This document shows, piece after piece, positions 57,642 through 64,000 of a DNA stretch of 64,000 bases. Each line of letters begins with the position of its first letter. Position 1 is the stretch's first letter. The position numbers were made by a program, and so were the translations under genes. This DNA comes from a virus, in IMG/VR virus record IMGVR_UViG_3300050120_000210, positions 62,001 through 126,000 of that record; one strand, given 5' to 3'. The notes under the pieces were generated by a model. It did no database searches. It was not told the origin of the DNA and saw only the letters and a list, made by a program, of their open reading frames with translations.

Positions 57642-57932
57642 CACTTTCAGAGTCATGTGCTCGCCGTAGTGCAGCTTGAAATAGACGGCCTCTGCCTCAG
57701 ACTCGAACTCCATCGTCAGAATGACCGTGTGCTGAAGACCATCCGGGCGTTCGTGCGTGAGCACTTGGGCGCGGACGTGGGTGATGAACAGATTCCAATC
57801 CACGATGTCGGCCGCCGGGTCCACCTCCCGTTTCAGCGCATCGCGCATCAGATTGACGACGGCCATGTGGATCGCGTCTTGGCGATTGTAGGCGGGGCCA
57901 CAGCCCATCCGCATGACTTCGTATTCGAGCAT
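57558..57932 (-). CDS. Small paralogue of the FK(M/L) family with C-terminal extension
   Basis: 124 residues, MLEYEVMRMGCGPAYN, TGATG at 57932. The motif ILTMEFESEAEAVYFKLHYGEH lies internally, followed by a 33-residue basic tail encoded in the region antisense to the convergent gene. The tail may be a recent read-through extension. Confidence 0.75.
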   Translation of the reverse strand: MLEYEVMRMGCGPAYNRQDAIHMAVVNLMRDALKREVDPAADIVDWNLFITHVRAQVLTHERPDGLQHTVILTMEFESEAEAVYFKLHYGEHMTLKVLPDKHLNKNGVVARRHRKRNTVAALDD

Positions 57933-58213
57933 CAGAACCACCGAAGCTTGAACAGTGTCGCGTCTTCAACGAACTCGAACCAGACCAGATAGGCGAACGA
58001 ACCATCCACGATGTCCATGCCGGATGCGTAAATCTTCGGAGAGACTTCGACTGCGTCGTAGTGTCCGCGCATGTTCTTCTTGCACCATGTTTCGCAGGCA
58101 GGCTGGAACACCGGCTTGGTCGTCACGGGCATATCGCCACGCAAAATTTGCTCGAAGGCGATGTCGAGTGGCAGATGGACCCGCGTGGCCTGACGGGCGA
58201 AGTCCATGCTCAT
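57932..58213 (-). CDS. Small paralogue of the FK(M/L) family
   Basis: 93 residues, MSMDFARQATRVHLPL, ATGA at 58213. It ends VWFEFVEDATLFKLRWF. Helix QPACETWCKKNMRGHYD. Confidence 0.82.
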   Translation of the reverse strand: MSMDFARQATRVHLPLDIAFEQILRGDMPVTTKPVFQPACETWCKKNMRGHYDAVEVSPKIYASGMDIVDGSFAYLVWFEFVEDATLFKLRWF

Positions 58214-58386
58214 GGAAGGCGGAACTTCCCGCTGAACCATTTCACCACGAGATAGAGAACAAAGGTGACCCCGATGCCCCAGATGAGCAACCACGCCAAG
58301 GCGTGAGCGATCCACGACAACGGGATGGCGATGACCAGCCCGAGACACAGTCCGAACAGGAACGCTTCTTGACGAGAGAAATGCAT
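58210..58386 (-). CDS. Small membrane protein
   Basis: 58 residues, MHFSRQEAFLFGLCLG, TGATG. Two membrane helices (residues 8-25 and 29-48) and basic tail KWFSGKFRLP. Confidence 0.78.
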   Translation of the reverse strand: MHFSRQEAFLFGLCLGLVIAIPLSWIAHALAWLLIWGIGVTFVLYLVVKWFSGKFRLP

Positions 58387-58760
58387 CAGGCGGCTTTCTT
58401 CAAAAGTTTTTCGGCTTCGGCGTAGCCCTTGGCGGTTGGCGCGAGGACCGACCATGTGATGTCGTTGGACCCGCCATGGGATGACGACTTCACCCTGAAG
58501 TTGACCATCTTCAACAGGCCATCCTTGACCAGTCGCCGACAGTGGCGGCAGTAGGCTCGCCCACCCTCGTGATGCAGAGACACGCCGGGGACGCCCAGAT
58601 AGCCGGGTTTCACCGTTCCGTTTCGGACAGCAGTCGCTTTCTGCACAGCTTCAAGCAGAACCTCACGGCGGATGTCCGCACCCTTCTTGACGAAGGCCGA
58701 CGCACCCCACCAGTAGGACCAGCGATAGTCTGCAACGGGTTTGATGTTTCGACCGATCAT
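58386..58760 (-). CDS. Winged-helix/zinc-like hypothetical protein
   Basis: 124 residues, MIGRNIKPVADYRWSY, TGATG. The middle contains HHEGGRAYCRHCRRLVKDGLL, a C-x-x-C with nearby His, followed by TWSVLAPTAKGYAEAEKLL. This may be a winged helix with one zinc site. The function is unknown. Confidence 0.75.
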   Translation of the reverse strand: MIGRNIKPVADYRWSYWWGASAFVKKGADIRREVLLEAVQKATAVRNGTVKPGYLGVPGVSLHHEGGRAYCRHCRRLVKDGLLKMVNFRVKSSSHGGSNDITWSVLAPTAKGYAEAEKLLKKAA

Positions 58761-58948
58761 CAGAAGTCGCGCTCCCATTCCTCGTCGGACGCTTCATCGA
58801 GCATCTTCTTGGCGTCAGCACGCCACTTGTCCCGTTGCTTGGATGACATGGCGCCCCACGACGGAGACAGACCCGGCGGCGCGGCGCGCACATGGCTCTC
58901 GTAGAGAGCGATGGCCACGAGTTCGAGATGAGCAACATCCTTTTTCAC
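58760..58948 (-). CDS. Small hypothetical protein
   Basis: 62 residues from GTG 58948 (GTGA coupling to lysS). It contains SPSWGAMSSKQRDKWRADA. Charged, helical. The function is unknown. Confidence 0.75.
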   Translation of the reverse strand: MKKDVAHLELVAIALYESHVRAAPPGLSPSWGAMSSKQRDKWRADAKKMLDEASDEEWERDF

Positions 58949-60480
58949 AGGACGCTCCGCAAGAGTTCGATGGATCGCTCACGACCATAGGCGGCGATAA
59001 ACGAGCCGAAGCGCGGCCCTTGTTCGTCGCCGAAATAGACCTCGTAGATGGCCTTGAACCAGTCGCGCAGCGGCTCGAACATGAACGACTTGCCAATCTC
59101 GTAGACATGCCACTGGTAGCCTTCACCATCCAGTTCATCACTGAGGTTTTCGAGGGTGTCAGCCAGTTCGGAGAACGCTCGTGCTTCATACTCGGTCGGG
59201 GGGCGGCGGGGCTTCCGCTCAACATGCTCACGCACGTAGGCGATGACACCGGGAACAAGGCTCCCAATGAATGCGCGGTCGCCAACACTCAGCGACTTGT
59301 ATTGGTCGAGGTAGTTCATCAGTGTTTCGGCATCCTGCGCGCCCGAAACGGTCGCGAGGTTGATGAGCAGGCTATAGCTCACGTCCGCGTTGTAGGGCGG
59401 GGGCGAGCCTTCATGAACGTGCCACACGGGCGAGTCGAGGCGAGCCTTCCCTTCGAGCGCCGGGAAGGCGGTAAGAGCCTTGAGATATTCATCGGTCACA
59501 CGAGGGATCACCGAAGGCGTAAACGCCTTCGCCGAGCGCGGCGACATGAACATGAACTGTGCCAGTGGGCCGGACGCACTATAGCGGTTCCACGTTTCCG
59601 TGGTCATGCCGTTGCCCAGCGACTTCGAAAGCTTGCGGCCTTCGTCGTCAAGGAACAGTTCATAGAAATAGGTCAACGGCGCCTTGCGGCCGACCGCCTT
59701 GCAGATACGGGTACTGAGCACGGCGCTGTCGATCAAATCCTTGCCGTGCATCTCGTAATCGATGTTGAACGCCATCCAGCGCATCGCCCAGTCAACCTTC
59801 CATTGAAGCTTGACCTGACCACCAAAGATGCTGGTCTGATGAATCGAACCGTCTTCGTCGGTGAACGTGATTTCGTAATCGCCGAGAAGACACACGTTCG
59901 CATTGTCCAACACCTTGCCGGTGTTGGGGCTGAGCGGCATGAACGGCGAATAGGTTTCGGCACGATTGCCGCCTTGACCACCGAGCGACGGCAGCATGAT
60001 CTTCATGACCGCGTCATAGTGATCGTAGATGAGCTTCAGAGCTTCATTGAATCCACCACCGGCATAAATCTCCGTGGACGACACGAACTCGTAGCCCACT
60101 TCCATGCGGTCCAAGAAATGTCGAAGAGCGATGTTGTTTCGGGCGGCGAAACTCGAAAACTCACCGAACGGATCACACACACGCGTCAACGGAAGACCGA
60201 TGTCTTCGCTCATTGATGCGGGCATACCGTCCGGTACGCGGCGGAAGCCGTCGTAATCATCCGAGAAAACGATCAGACGAGTTTCGACCTTACCTTCGGT
60301 CAGTTCCTCGAACGCGCAGCGGACCATGTTCGTGCGAACGACTTCACCGAACGTGCCGATGTGCGGGGCGCCAGAAGGACCGAAGCCAGTCTGAAAAGTC
60401 ACGAGGGGTTGCCCTTCCACACGCTGCAACAGCGCGCGGGCTTGTTCGAACGGCCATGACTTGGCTTCGAGGGCACTCAC
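58945..60480 (-). CDS. lysS: Class I lysyl-tRNA synthetase
   Basis: 511 residues from GTG 60480 (AAGGAG 7 nt upstream). Class I motifs: GFGPSGAPHIGTFGE (HIGH) and GRKLSKSLGN (KMSKS). The length and order match the class I LysRS of archaea, spirochaetes and most alphaproteobacteria, not the class II enzyme. It charges tRNA-Lys. Its class is the best hint of host lineage in the window. Confidence 0.96.
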   Translation of the reverse strand: MSALEAKSWPFEQARALLQRVEGQPLVTFQTGFGPSGAPHIGTFGEVVRTNMVRCAFEELTEGKVETRLIVFSDDYDGFRRVPDGMPASMSEDIGLPLTRVCDPFGEFSSFAARNNIALRHFLDRMEVGYEFVSSTEIYAGGGFNEALKLIYDHYDAVMKIMLPSLGGQGGNRAETYSPFMPLSPNTGKVLDNANVCLLGDYEITFTDEDGSIHQTSIFGGQVKLQWKVDWAMRWMAFNIDYEMHGKDLIDSAVLSTRICKAVGRKAPLTYFYELFLDDEGRKLSKSLGNGMTTETWNRYSASGPLAQFMFMSPRSAKAFTPSVIPRVTDEYLKALTAFPALEGKARLDSPVWHVHEGSPPPYNADVSYSLLINLATVSGAQDAETLMNYLDQYKSLSVGDRAFIGSLVPGVIAYVREHVERKPRRPPTEYEARAFSELADTLENLSDELDGEGYQWHVYEIGKSFMFEPLRDWFKAIYEVYFGDEQGPRFGSFIAAYGRERSIELLRSVL

Positions 60481-60493
60481 GTCGAGACTCCTT

Positions 60494-60763
60494 TTAGGCG
60501 GCGGCCAATTCACGTTGCCGCGCCTTGCTCAATTGGTCAGGCGACGGGCGATTTCGCCAGTCGTATACCAAATCGATCTGCTTGAAAACCACCGGCGTGG
60601 CAGTCTCCGCACAGGGTTGGCCATTGTCCAACATGATGTGGCCACGGCCACCGTTCGCCGGACCCGGCACGATGCCCCCGCCGAACAGACTGGTCATGAA
60701 CGCCAGACGTAGTTCACCATTATGCCGGACTAAGGTCCACGGCTTGTAGAGATTGCTTCGCAC
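60494..60763 (-). CDS. Small hypothetical protein
   Basis: 89 residues from GTG 60763 with AGGAGG upstream, MRSNLYKPWTLVRHNG. Gly-rich middle (FGGGIVPGPANGGRGH). A GTAAATAC late box lies 30 nt upstream. It is probably co-transcribed with lysS. Confidence 0.78.
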   Translation of the reverse strand: MRSNLYKPWTLVRHNGELRLAFMTSLFGGGIVPGPANGGRGHIMLDNGQPCAETATPVVFKQIDLVYDWRNRPSPDQLSKARQRELAAA

Positions 60764-60777
60764 AGTGATCCTCCTTG

Positions 60778-61293
60778 CTAGGTAGGCAGAATGTATTTAC
60801 TGAACAACAAAGTGAATGAAGCGAACGACGCCATGATATTTGTTCGTAGGGGAAGCTTATACACCGACATGCTCGATTTCATAAGCATAATGTTGTGCGT
60901 AATCCCGAGATTTTCCGAACACCAAACACATACACGGTCGGTAACATTGCTAAACATCGGATTTACGGCGGCACTTCTGAGTTTCGGATTGAGGCGAATT
61001 TCATCCGACAGTTCTCGATACATTTCATCGGCTAACTGACTCAATTCAGCAGTCAATTGCCCTACCAGTTCCCAACATCGCGCATCAAAGTCTCCGGGGT
61101 CATCATGCCGCCGGTATTTCATCTCTCTGAAAAAATCCCGTGAATCCTCAGTGGGACCGCCCATGAATGTTTTTACCAATGCGCTGATTTCGGCATCGGT
61201 GGGGTTTTCGAACTTCACGGGCAAGTTGGGTTCCGTGCCGACAATAATTCGAGCAACCGAAATCTCATAGTCGGGATCAAGATACTGCCTCAT
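60778..61293 (-). CDS. Hypothetical protein
   Basis: 171 residues, MRQYLDPDYEISVARI, ATGA-coupled. Helical middle (CWELVGQLTAELSQLADEMY), Cys pair in RVCVWCSENL and a hydrophobic C-terminus (IMASFASFTLLFSKYIL). The function is unknown. Confidence 0.75.
   Translation of the reverse strand: MRQYLDPDYEISVARIIVGTEPNLPVKFENPTDAEISALVKTFMGGPTEDSRDFFREMKYRRHDDPGDFDARCWELVGQLTAELSQLADEMYRELSDEIRLNPKLRSAAVNPMFSNVTDRVCVWCSENLGITHNIMLMKSSMSVYKLPLRTNIMASFASFTLLFSKYILPT
60794..60799 (-). promoter_or_regulatory. T4-type late promoter box (GTAAATAC)
   Basis: CAGTAAATACATT, inside the end of the upstream gene and 30 nt before GTG 60763. Confidence 0.5.
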
Positions 61294-61613
61294 TCCAGCA
61301 ACATCTTCAGATAGAGCAGATCGCCCGGTTTGCTGAACGCGAGAACAAGCGTCATTGGCCCGCGTGTCAACAGGCCAATCCACGGCGACAATTGTTGTCC
61401 TTCGTTTCGAAGTTTGATGATCGCGGGGTTGATTGCTTGCCCCATTGGCGTGCCGAGCGAATATTCCAAGACGTGCTCGAACCCCGCCGCCTTCAGCGCA
61501 GCAATTGTCCCGACTCTGTCTTCAAGATTGATGCCCGGAATGTCCGCAGACGATACCGAGCCCACGTTGTAGGCGACCCAGAGATCGCCACGCCGGTGCT
61601 TTTCCGGCTTCAT
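61290..61613 (-). CDS. Divergent FK(M/L)-family paralogue
   Basis: 107 residues, MKPEKHRRGDLWVAYN, ATGA. It ends LVLAFSKPGDLLYLKMLLE, where YLKML replaces FKMF. The N-terminal part is helical. Confidence 0.75.
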   Translation of the reverse strand: MKPEKHRRGDLWVAYNVGSVSSADIPGINLEDRVGTIAALKAAGFEHVLEYSLGTPMGQAINPAIIKLRNEGQQLSPWIGLLTRGPMTLVLAFSKPGDLLYLKMLLE

Positions 61614-61846
61614 GCCCGGCGAGCGATGGCCGTGAGCGCATCTTCCAAGGCGTCGGCCGCGCGGTTGTAGTCTTCTTGCTCTTGGGCGTAATAATCCTTG
61701 GACGACCACTGGCCGGTGTAGTTCGGCACCTTGCCTTTGGCGACGGTCAAGTCTCTGTCGGCCGCGAGGAACGCGGTCAGAGCCGCACCAAGCACCGCCG
61801 CTTCCGGGCGCGCGGGAGTGGGCTCTTGTTCTCCGTAACCAAACAT
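61610..61846 (-). CDS. Small hypothetical protein
   Basis: 78 residues, MFGYGEQEPTPARPEA, AGGAG before ATG 61846. Ala-rich helices with Tyr/Gln-rich middle. A TTGACC -35 lies at 61904-61899, with an unclear -10. Confidence 0.75.
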   Translation of the reverse strand: MFGYGEQEPTPARPEAAVLGAALTAFLAADRDLTVAKGKVPNYTGQWSSKDYYAQEQEDYNRAADALEDALTAIARRA

Positions 61847-61904
61847 TGCGGACTCCTGTGAAATGATCTCAGGATCATCCTCTCACGGAAGTCGATTTGG
61901 TCAA

Positions 61905-62429
61905 CTATTTCTTGGTGGTGATTACCGTGGTCACAACTGCCGCCGGAGCGACAGGCGCGCTGGGAACGACAACTGTTGGTTTGACTACCGGGCACCAGAT
62001 AGACTTGGTGCCGCCGTCATATGGCTTGGCGAACCCGCCATCAACCATGAGCTTTCCGTAGTCTCGGCCATCCTCAAGCGTAACCGTTCCGAGCAGGCGG
62101 CCGTATTTGTCATGCTTGGTGGTGTCGTAGTGCACAACGACCGTCGAACCCAAACGAATGACCGTCTTTGCGTAGGCGGACGCTGCTTCTCCGAGTTTCA
62201 CTTCGCATAGGCTCTTGCCGGGTGGCATACGCTTTTCGGGGGTATCGATACCGTCGATCCTCACATCATCGGGATTGTAAGGCACGGGCCAACCGGCGAT
62301 CACAACCTTGATGGTGTCGCCGTCGATAACCTTGATGACTTTGGCTTGGTAGTCGATTGTCGCTGCGGCGGCGGGAGCAACTCCCAATAGATTGAAAGCG
62401 GCCAGCAGGATAAGTGCATACTTTTTCAT
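61905..62429 (-). CDS. Secreted staphylococcal-nuclease-like protein
   Basis: 174 residues. Sec signal peptide MKKYALILLAAFNLLG with AxA near residue 22. SNase core: VIDGDTIKVV, VRIDGIDTPEKR and DKYGRLLGTV, with the expected catalytic Asp/Arg/Glu. The C-terminal tail is Pro/Val/Thr-rich. The late box ends 4 nt before ATG 62429. By family it is a Ca-dependent nuclease exported to the periplasm, perhaps degrading competitor or host DNA at lysis. Confidence 0.88.
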   Translation of the reverse strand: MKKYALILLAAFNLLGVAPAAAATIDYQAKVIKVIDGDTIKVVIAGWPVPYNPDDVRIDGIDTPEKRMPPGKSLCEVKLGEAASAYAKTVIRLGSTVVVHYDTTKHDKYGRLLGTVTLEDGRDYGKLMVDGGFAKPYDGGTKSIWCPVVKPTVVVPSAPVAPAAVVTTVITTKK

Positions 62430-62433
62430 CGTG

Positions 62434-62439
62434 TATTTA
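62434..62439 (-). promoter_or_regulatory. T4-type late promoter box (CTAAATA)
   Basis: TACTAAATACACG then ATG 62429, 4 nt apart. Confidence 0.65.
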
Positions 62440-62451
62440 GTATGCAGTGAA

Positions 62452-62527
62452 TGGCTCCCTCGGCAGGACTCGAACCTGCGACAACTCGATTAACAATCGA
62501 AAACTCTACCAACTGAGCTACAAGGGA
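62452..62527 (-). tRNA. tRNA-Asn (anticodon GTT), 76 nt
   Basis: Acceptor TCCCTTG/CGAGGGA with one T-G pair. Anticodon stem TCGAT/ATCGA around GTT at 62494-62492, T stem with TTCGAGT, discriminator G and encoded CCA. It reads AAC/AAU codons. Confidence 0.96.
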
Positions 62528-62531
62528 TCAC

Positions 62532-62556
62532 CTGTCCCCATGTCTATCGGGGACAG
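62532..62556. other. 8-bp hairpin between a small gene and tRNA-Asn
   Basis: CTGTCCCC, 9-nt loop, GGGGACAG. On the plus strand it is followed by TCTTTTT, a terminator shape; on the minus strand it would precede the tRNA 5' end and could be a processing signal. Confidence 0.5.
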
Positions 62557-62565
62557 TCTTTTTCG

Positions 62566-62667
62566 TCAAGCAATATGCGCGATGAACGATCCGGCCAGCA
62601 AAAACGGAATGGCCAAGAAGAACAGCGAGCTAAGCTTGTCGAGTTTGGTTGCAAATGTGGTTTTCAT
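62566..62667 (-). CDS. Very small membrane protein
   Basis: 33 residues, MKTTFATKLDKLSSLF then a membrane helix (FLAIPFLLAGSFIAH). GAAAGGAA lies before ATG 62667 and a TAAATA late box at 62707-62702. It lies directly upstream of tRNA-Asn. Confidence 0.65.
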   Translation of the reverse strand: MKTTFATKLDKLSSLFFLAIPFLLAGSFIAHIA

Positions 62668-62701
62668 AACTAGGTTCCTTTCAATTTCTTGATAATGAAC
62701 C

Positions 62702-62707
62702 TATTTA
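62702..62707 (-). promoter_or_regulatory. T4-type late promoter box (ATAAATA)
   Basis: ACATAAATAGGTTC, 34 nt before ATG 62667. It probably also drives tRNA-Asn. Confidence 0.6.
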
Positions 62708-62742
62708 TGTTGCGCTGCAATATCTATCTGAACAGTGTTTAC

Positions 62743-63264
62743 TTAGGCCCAATTCTCGAACTTCACGAGATCATCATAGGGCAAATTATAGCAATCCGCC
62801 GAGACCTTCCAACCGTTCGATGGATCAACGTCACCGACCTTCAGGAACTTTGCCCGATCCTTGTAGGTCTCTTTCTGAATGATGCCGATGATATATCCAC
62901 GCGTGTAGTCTCCGGTCTCCTTGACGCGGTAGAGCGACACGAACACATAGAAGTCGGCGCGTTGAGCCGTGTTGAAGTTCGCGACCGATGCTTCGTAGCC
63001 AGCGCGCGGCGCCACGGTACGATCCTTGGTCTTCACCTCAAACGATGTGCCTTCGAAAGTGATGTCATGCTGATAGGTGTTGTGGGACTCCGAACCACCC
63101 CAAGCAGCGAGTACGATTTCCTCGCCCAAGAAGCCTGCAAGATTACCGGAGCCCCTGCGGATCGAGTTACGCAGTTCACCCATCTCCTGAGCCTTCTCTG
63201 AGGCTCTATCGACCATCTCCTGAGTGATATCGATCTCGATGAAACCTTCGCGGGTGATGTTCAT
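62743..63264 (-). CDS. PD-(D/E)XK nuclease-like protein
   Basis: 173 residues, MNITREGFIEIDITQE, TGATG-coupled. Residues about 40-82 read GNLAGFLGEEIVLAAWGG, then QHDITFEGTSFEVKTKDR. The E, D and E-x-K order of the PD-(D/E)XK fold is present. A restriction-like or repair nuclease; the specific role is unknown. Confidence 0.75.
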   Translation of the reverse strand: MNITREGFIEIDITQEMVDRASEKAQEMGELRNSIRRGSGNLAGFLGEEIVLAAWGGSESHNTYQHDITFEGTSFEVKTKDRTVAPRAGYEASVANFNTAQRADFYVFVSLYRVKETGDYTRGYIIGIIQKETYKDRAKFLKVGDVDPSNGWKVSADCYNLPYDDLVKFENWA

Positions 63265-63644
63265 CAGATTGAGTGCCGCATTTGGACTGCCTGATCGCGC
63301 GCCGCATTCATTACGACTTGCGCGATGGGCGGTAGGTTGGTCGCCTTGGCGAAGTTGAACGTCAGGCCATCGGCCGCAGCGAGAAGCGTGAAAAACGGTG
63401 CTTCTCCGTCCGGGGTGAACACCGTGACATTGACTTCAAACGGTCTGCCACCGGCCCGGTAGCGGAACCACTGGCCGTTGCAGTCGTAGGTGGCCTCTCG
63501 CGTGCCCTTGTTGAACGAAAGTTGGGCGGCCATGACCAAGGTCTCACCAAGTAGTCTCGGTTCGGTTCGACCATAATGGAGTGCGGGAGGTGGCTTGTCG
63601 TCGAGATGATCTTCAATTTCGACTTGGGCAGCGGCAGTCAACAT
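63264..63644 (-). CDS. Hypothetical protein
   Basis: 126 residues, MLTAAAQVEIEDHLDD. Beta-rich middle (QWFRYRAGGRPFEVNVTVF) and helical C-terminus ending VQMRHSI. It starts the operon with the PD-(D/E)XK gene. A TTTACG element lies upstream (63710 region). Confidence 0.75.
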   Translation of the reverse strand: MLTAAAQVEIEDHLDDKPPPALHYGRTEPRLLGETLVMAAQLSFNKGTREATYDCNGQWFRYRAGGRPFEVNVTVFTPDGEAPFFTLLAAADGLTFNFAKATNLPPIAQVVMNAARDQAVQMRHSI

Positions 63645-63723
63645 GGGCCATCACTTGTCAGGAATGAACCTTCAAAGTAGCCCGTGCACGGACCTATCTG
63701 CAATATTTTCGTAAACCAAAATA

Positions 63724-63760
63724 GGCCCACCGGGTGGGCACATGGCGTGACCGGTGGGCC
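63724..63760. terminator. 10-bp inverted repeat
   Basis: GGCCCACCGG, 17-nt loop, CCGGTGGGCC (63724-63733/63751-63760). The minus strand then reads TATTTT, so it may stop transcription coming from the right. Confidence 0.55.
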
Positions 63761-63763
63761 GTA

Positions 63764-64000
63764 ATGGCTTCGGACGGGCTGCCATCAACCGTTCAGGAGC
63801 CCGGCGCCGAACATCCTGACTCAGGGGTATGTCCTAAAAGGGCAGTGACCGTTCTGATCCTTACCCTAGACACGAAAAAGCCGCCCCGGATTTGCCGGAG
63901 CGGCTGGGAGTCCCGCGCTAGTCGGGATATGAGAACTGCCGGAGCAGTTTGATGTTAAAGCCGTGAGACTACAGGCTTAATGACTGGCCTTCCGAGATTA
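63764..64000 (-). ncRNA. Second structured, gene-free region at the window end
   Basis: No gene fits. On the minus strand, hairpins AAGCC/GGCTT, AACTGC-TCCG-GCAGTT (UNCG loop in the right orientation) and TCCCG/CGGGA run into a terminator at 63905-63873. A further ATGGC/GCCAT stem lies at 63764-63785. It looks like the 3' end of a minus-strand structured RNA or a long leader, cut by the window edge. Confidence 0.4.
63873..63905 (-). terminator. Strong minus-strand terminator
   Basis: AGCCGCTCCGG, 5-nt loop, CCGGGGCGGCT, then TTTTTC. It ends a transcript coming from beyond the window. Confidence 0.88.

Noticed and set aside
58741-60216. 491-codon plus-strand frame
   Set aside because: Antisense to lysS.
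1-64000. CRISPR array, insertion sequence or integrase/att site
   Set aside because: No regularly spaced short repeats, transposase motifs or integrase motifs were seen; repeats are confined to the adhesin and to paralogous genes.

Overview
The window reads as one contiguous piece of a very large tailed-phage genome, T4-like in its late transcription. About 95 genes are packed tightly; most are on the minus strand and are joined by ATGA, GTGA, TGATG or TAATG stop/start overlaps. Phage character is shown by T4-type late promoters (TATAAATA or CTAAATA), many tiny genes of unknown function, two tRNA genes, three aminoacyl-tRNA synthetases, a 3799-residue Ig/LamG repeat adhesin and many small paralogues. 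A class I lysyl-tRNA synthetase, an RcnB-like periplasmic protein and the general codon choice point to an alphaproteobacterial host; this is inference. No capsid, terminase, polymerase or tail-core gene lies in the window, so it is an accessory part of the genome.

Layout. 1-5500: a C5 cytosine methyltransferase cut by the window edge, a GIY-YIG protein, and a minus-strand operon of tandem small paralogues ending in LLRMF-like motifs. 5502-9925: a DUF6011-type zinc protein, a run of small FK(M/L)-motif proteins, a split GNAT/ParB-like pair and an RcnB-like secreted protein. 10005-15922: a deoxyribosyltransferase-like protein, a RelE/YafQ-like toxin, a SWIM-motif protein, an aspartyl protease and a papain-like protease. 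15930-22387: IleRS, small genes, a glycosyltransferase and a fused GNAT-ParB-like protein. 22514-25246: a plus-strand island with a DNA-binding-like protein, a GHKL ATPase and a zinc protein. 25311-30198: an SPFH-tail protein, an ART-like protein, a SprT protease and other late genes. 30376-41775: the giant adhesin. 41813-47503: a DUF805 protein, a small late protein, tRNA-Val, a probable structured RNA of about 430 nt, a second FK-motif operon, and a nucleotidyltransferase/zincin operon. 47503-55409: a YqeY-like protein, a minimal ThrRS and a surface-glycan cluster (GDPD, FkbM methyltransferase, two glycosyltransferase-like proteins, a HAD-nucleotidyltransferase fusion). 55472-64000: two further late genes, more FK-motif genes, LysRS, a secreted nuclease, tRNA-Asn, a PD-(D/E)XK protein and a second structured, terminator-bearing region.

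The main new observation is a set of ten genes, nearly all in late-promoter transcription units, whose products begin with the same short leader (MR-x-x-E/D-[IL]-x-x-E or close). In eight of them an [IL]-x-E tripeptide lies within or just after the leader. T4 targets internal head proteins and the ADP-ribosyltransferase Alt into its prohead with a leader of this type, which the prohead protease cuts after [LI]-x-E. The cargo here includes ART-like, GNAT, ParB-like, nucleotidyltransferase, SprT and zincin domains. I propose that these are packaged, co-injected effectors. Many of them start only 4-5 nt after the late-promoter box, so their mRNAs should be leaderless.
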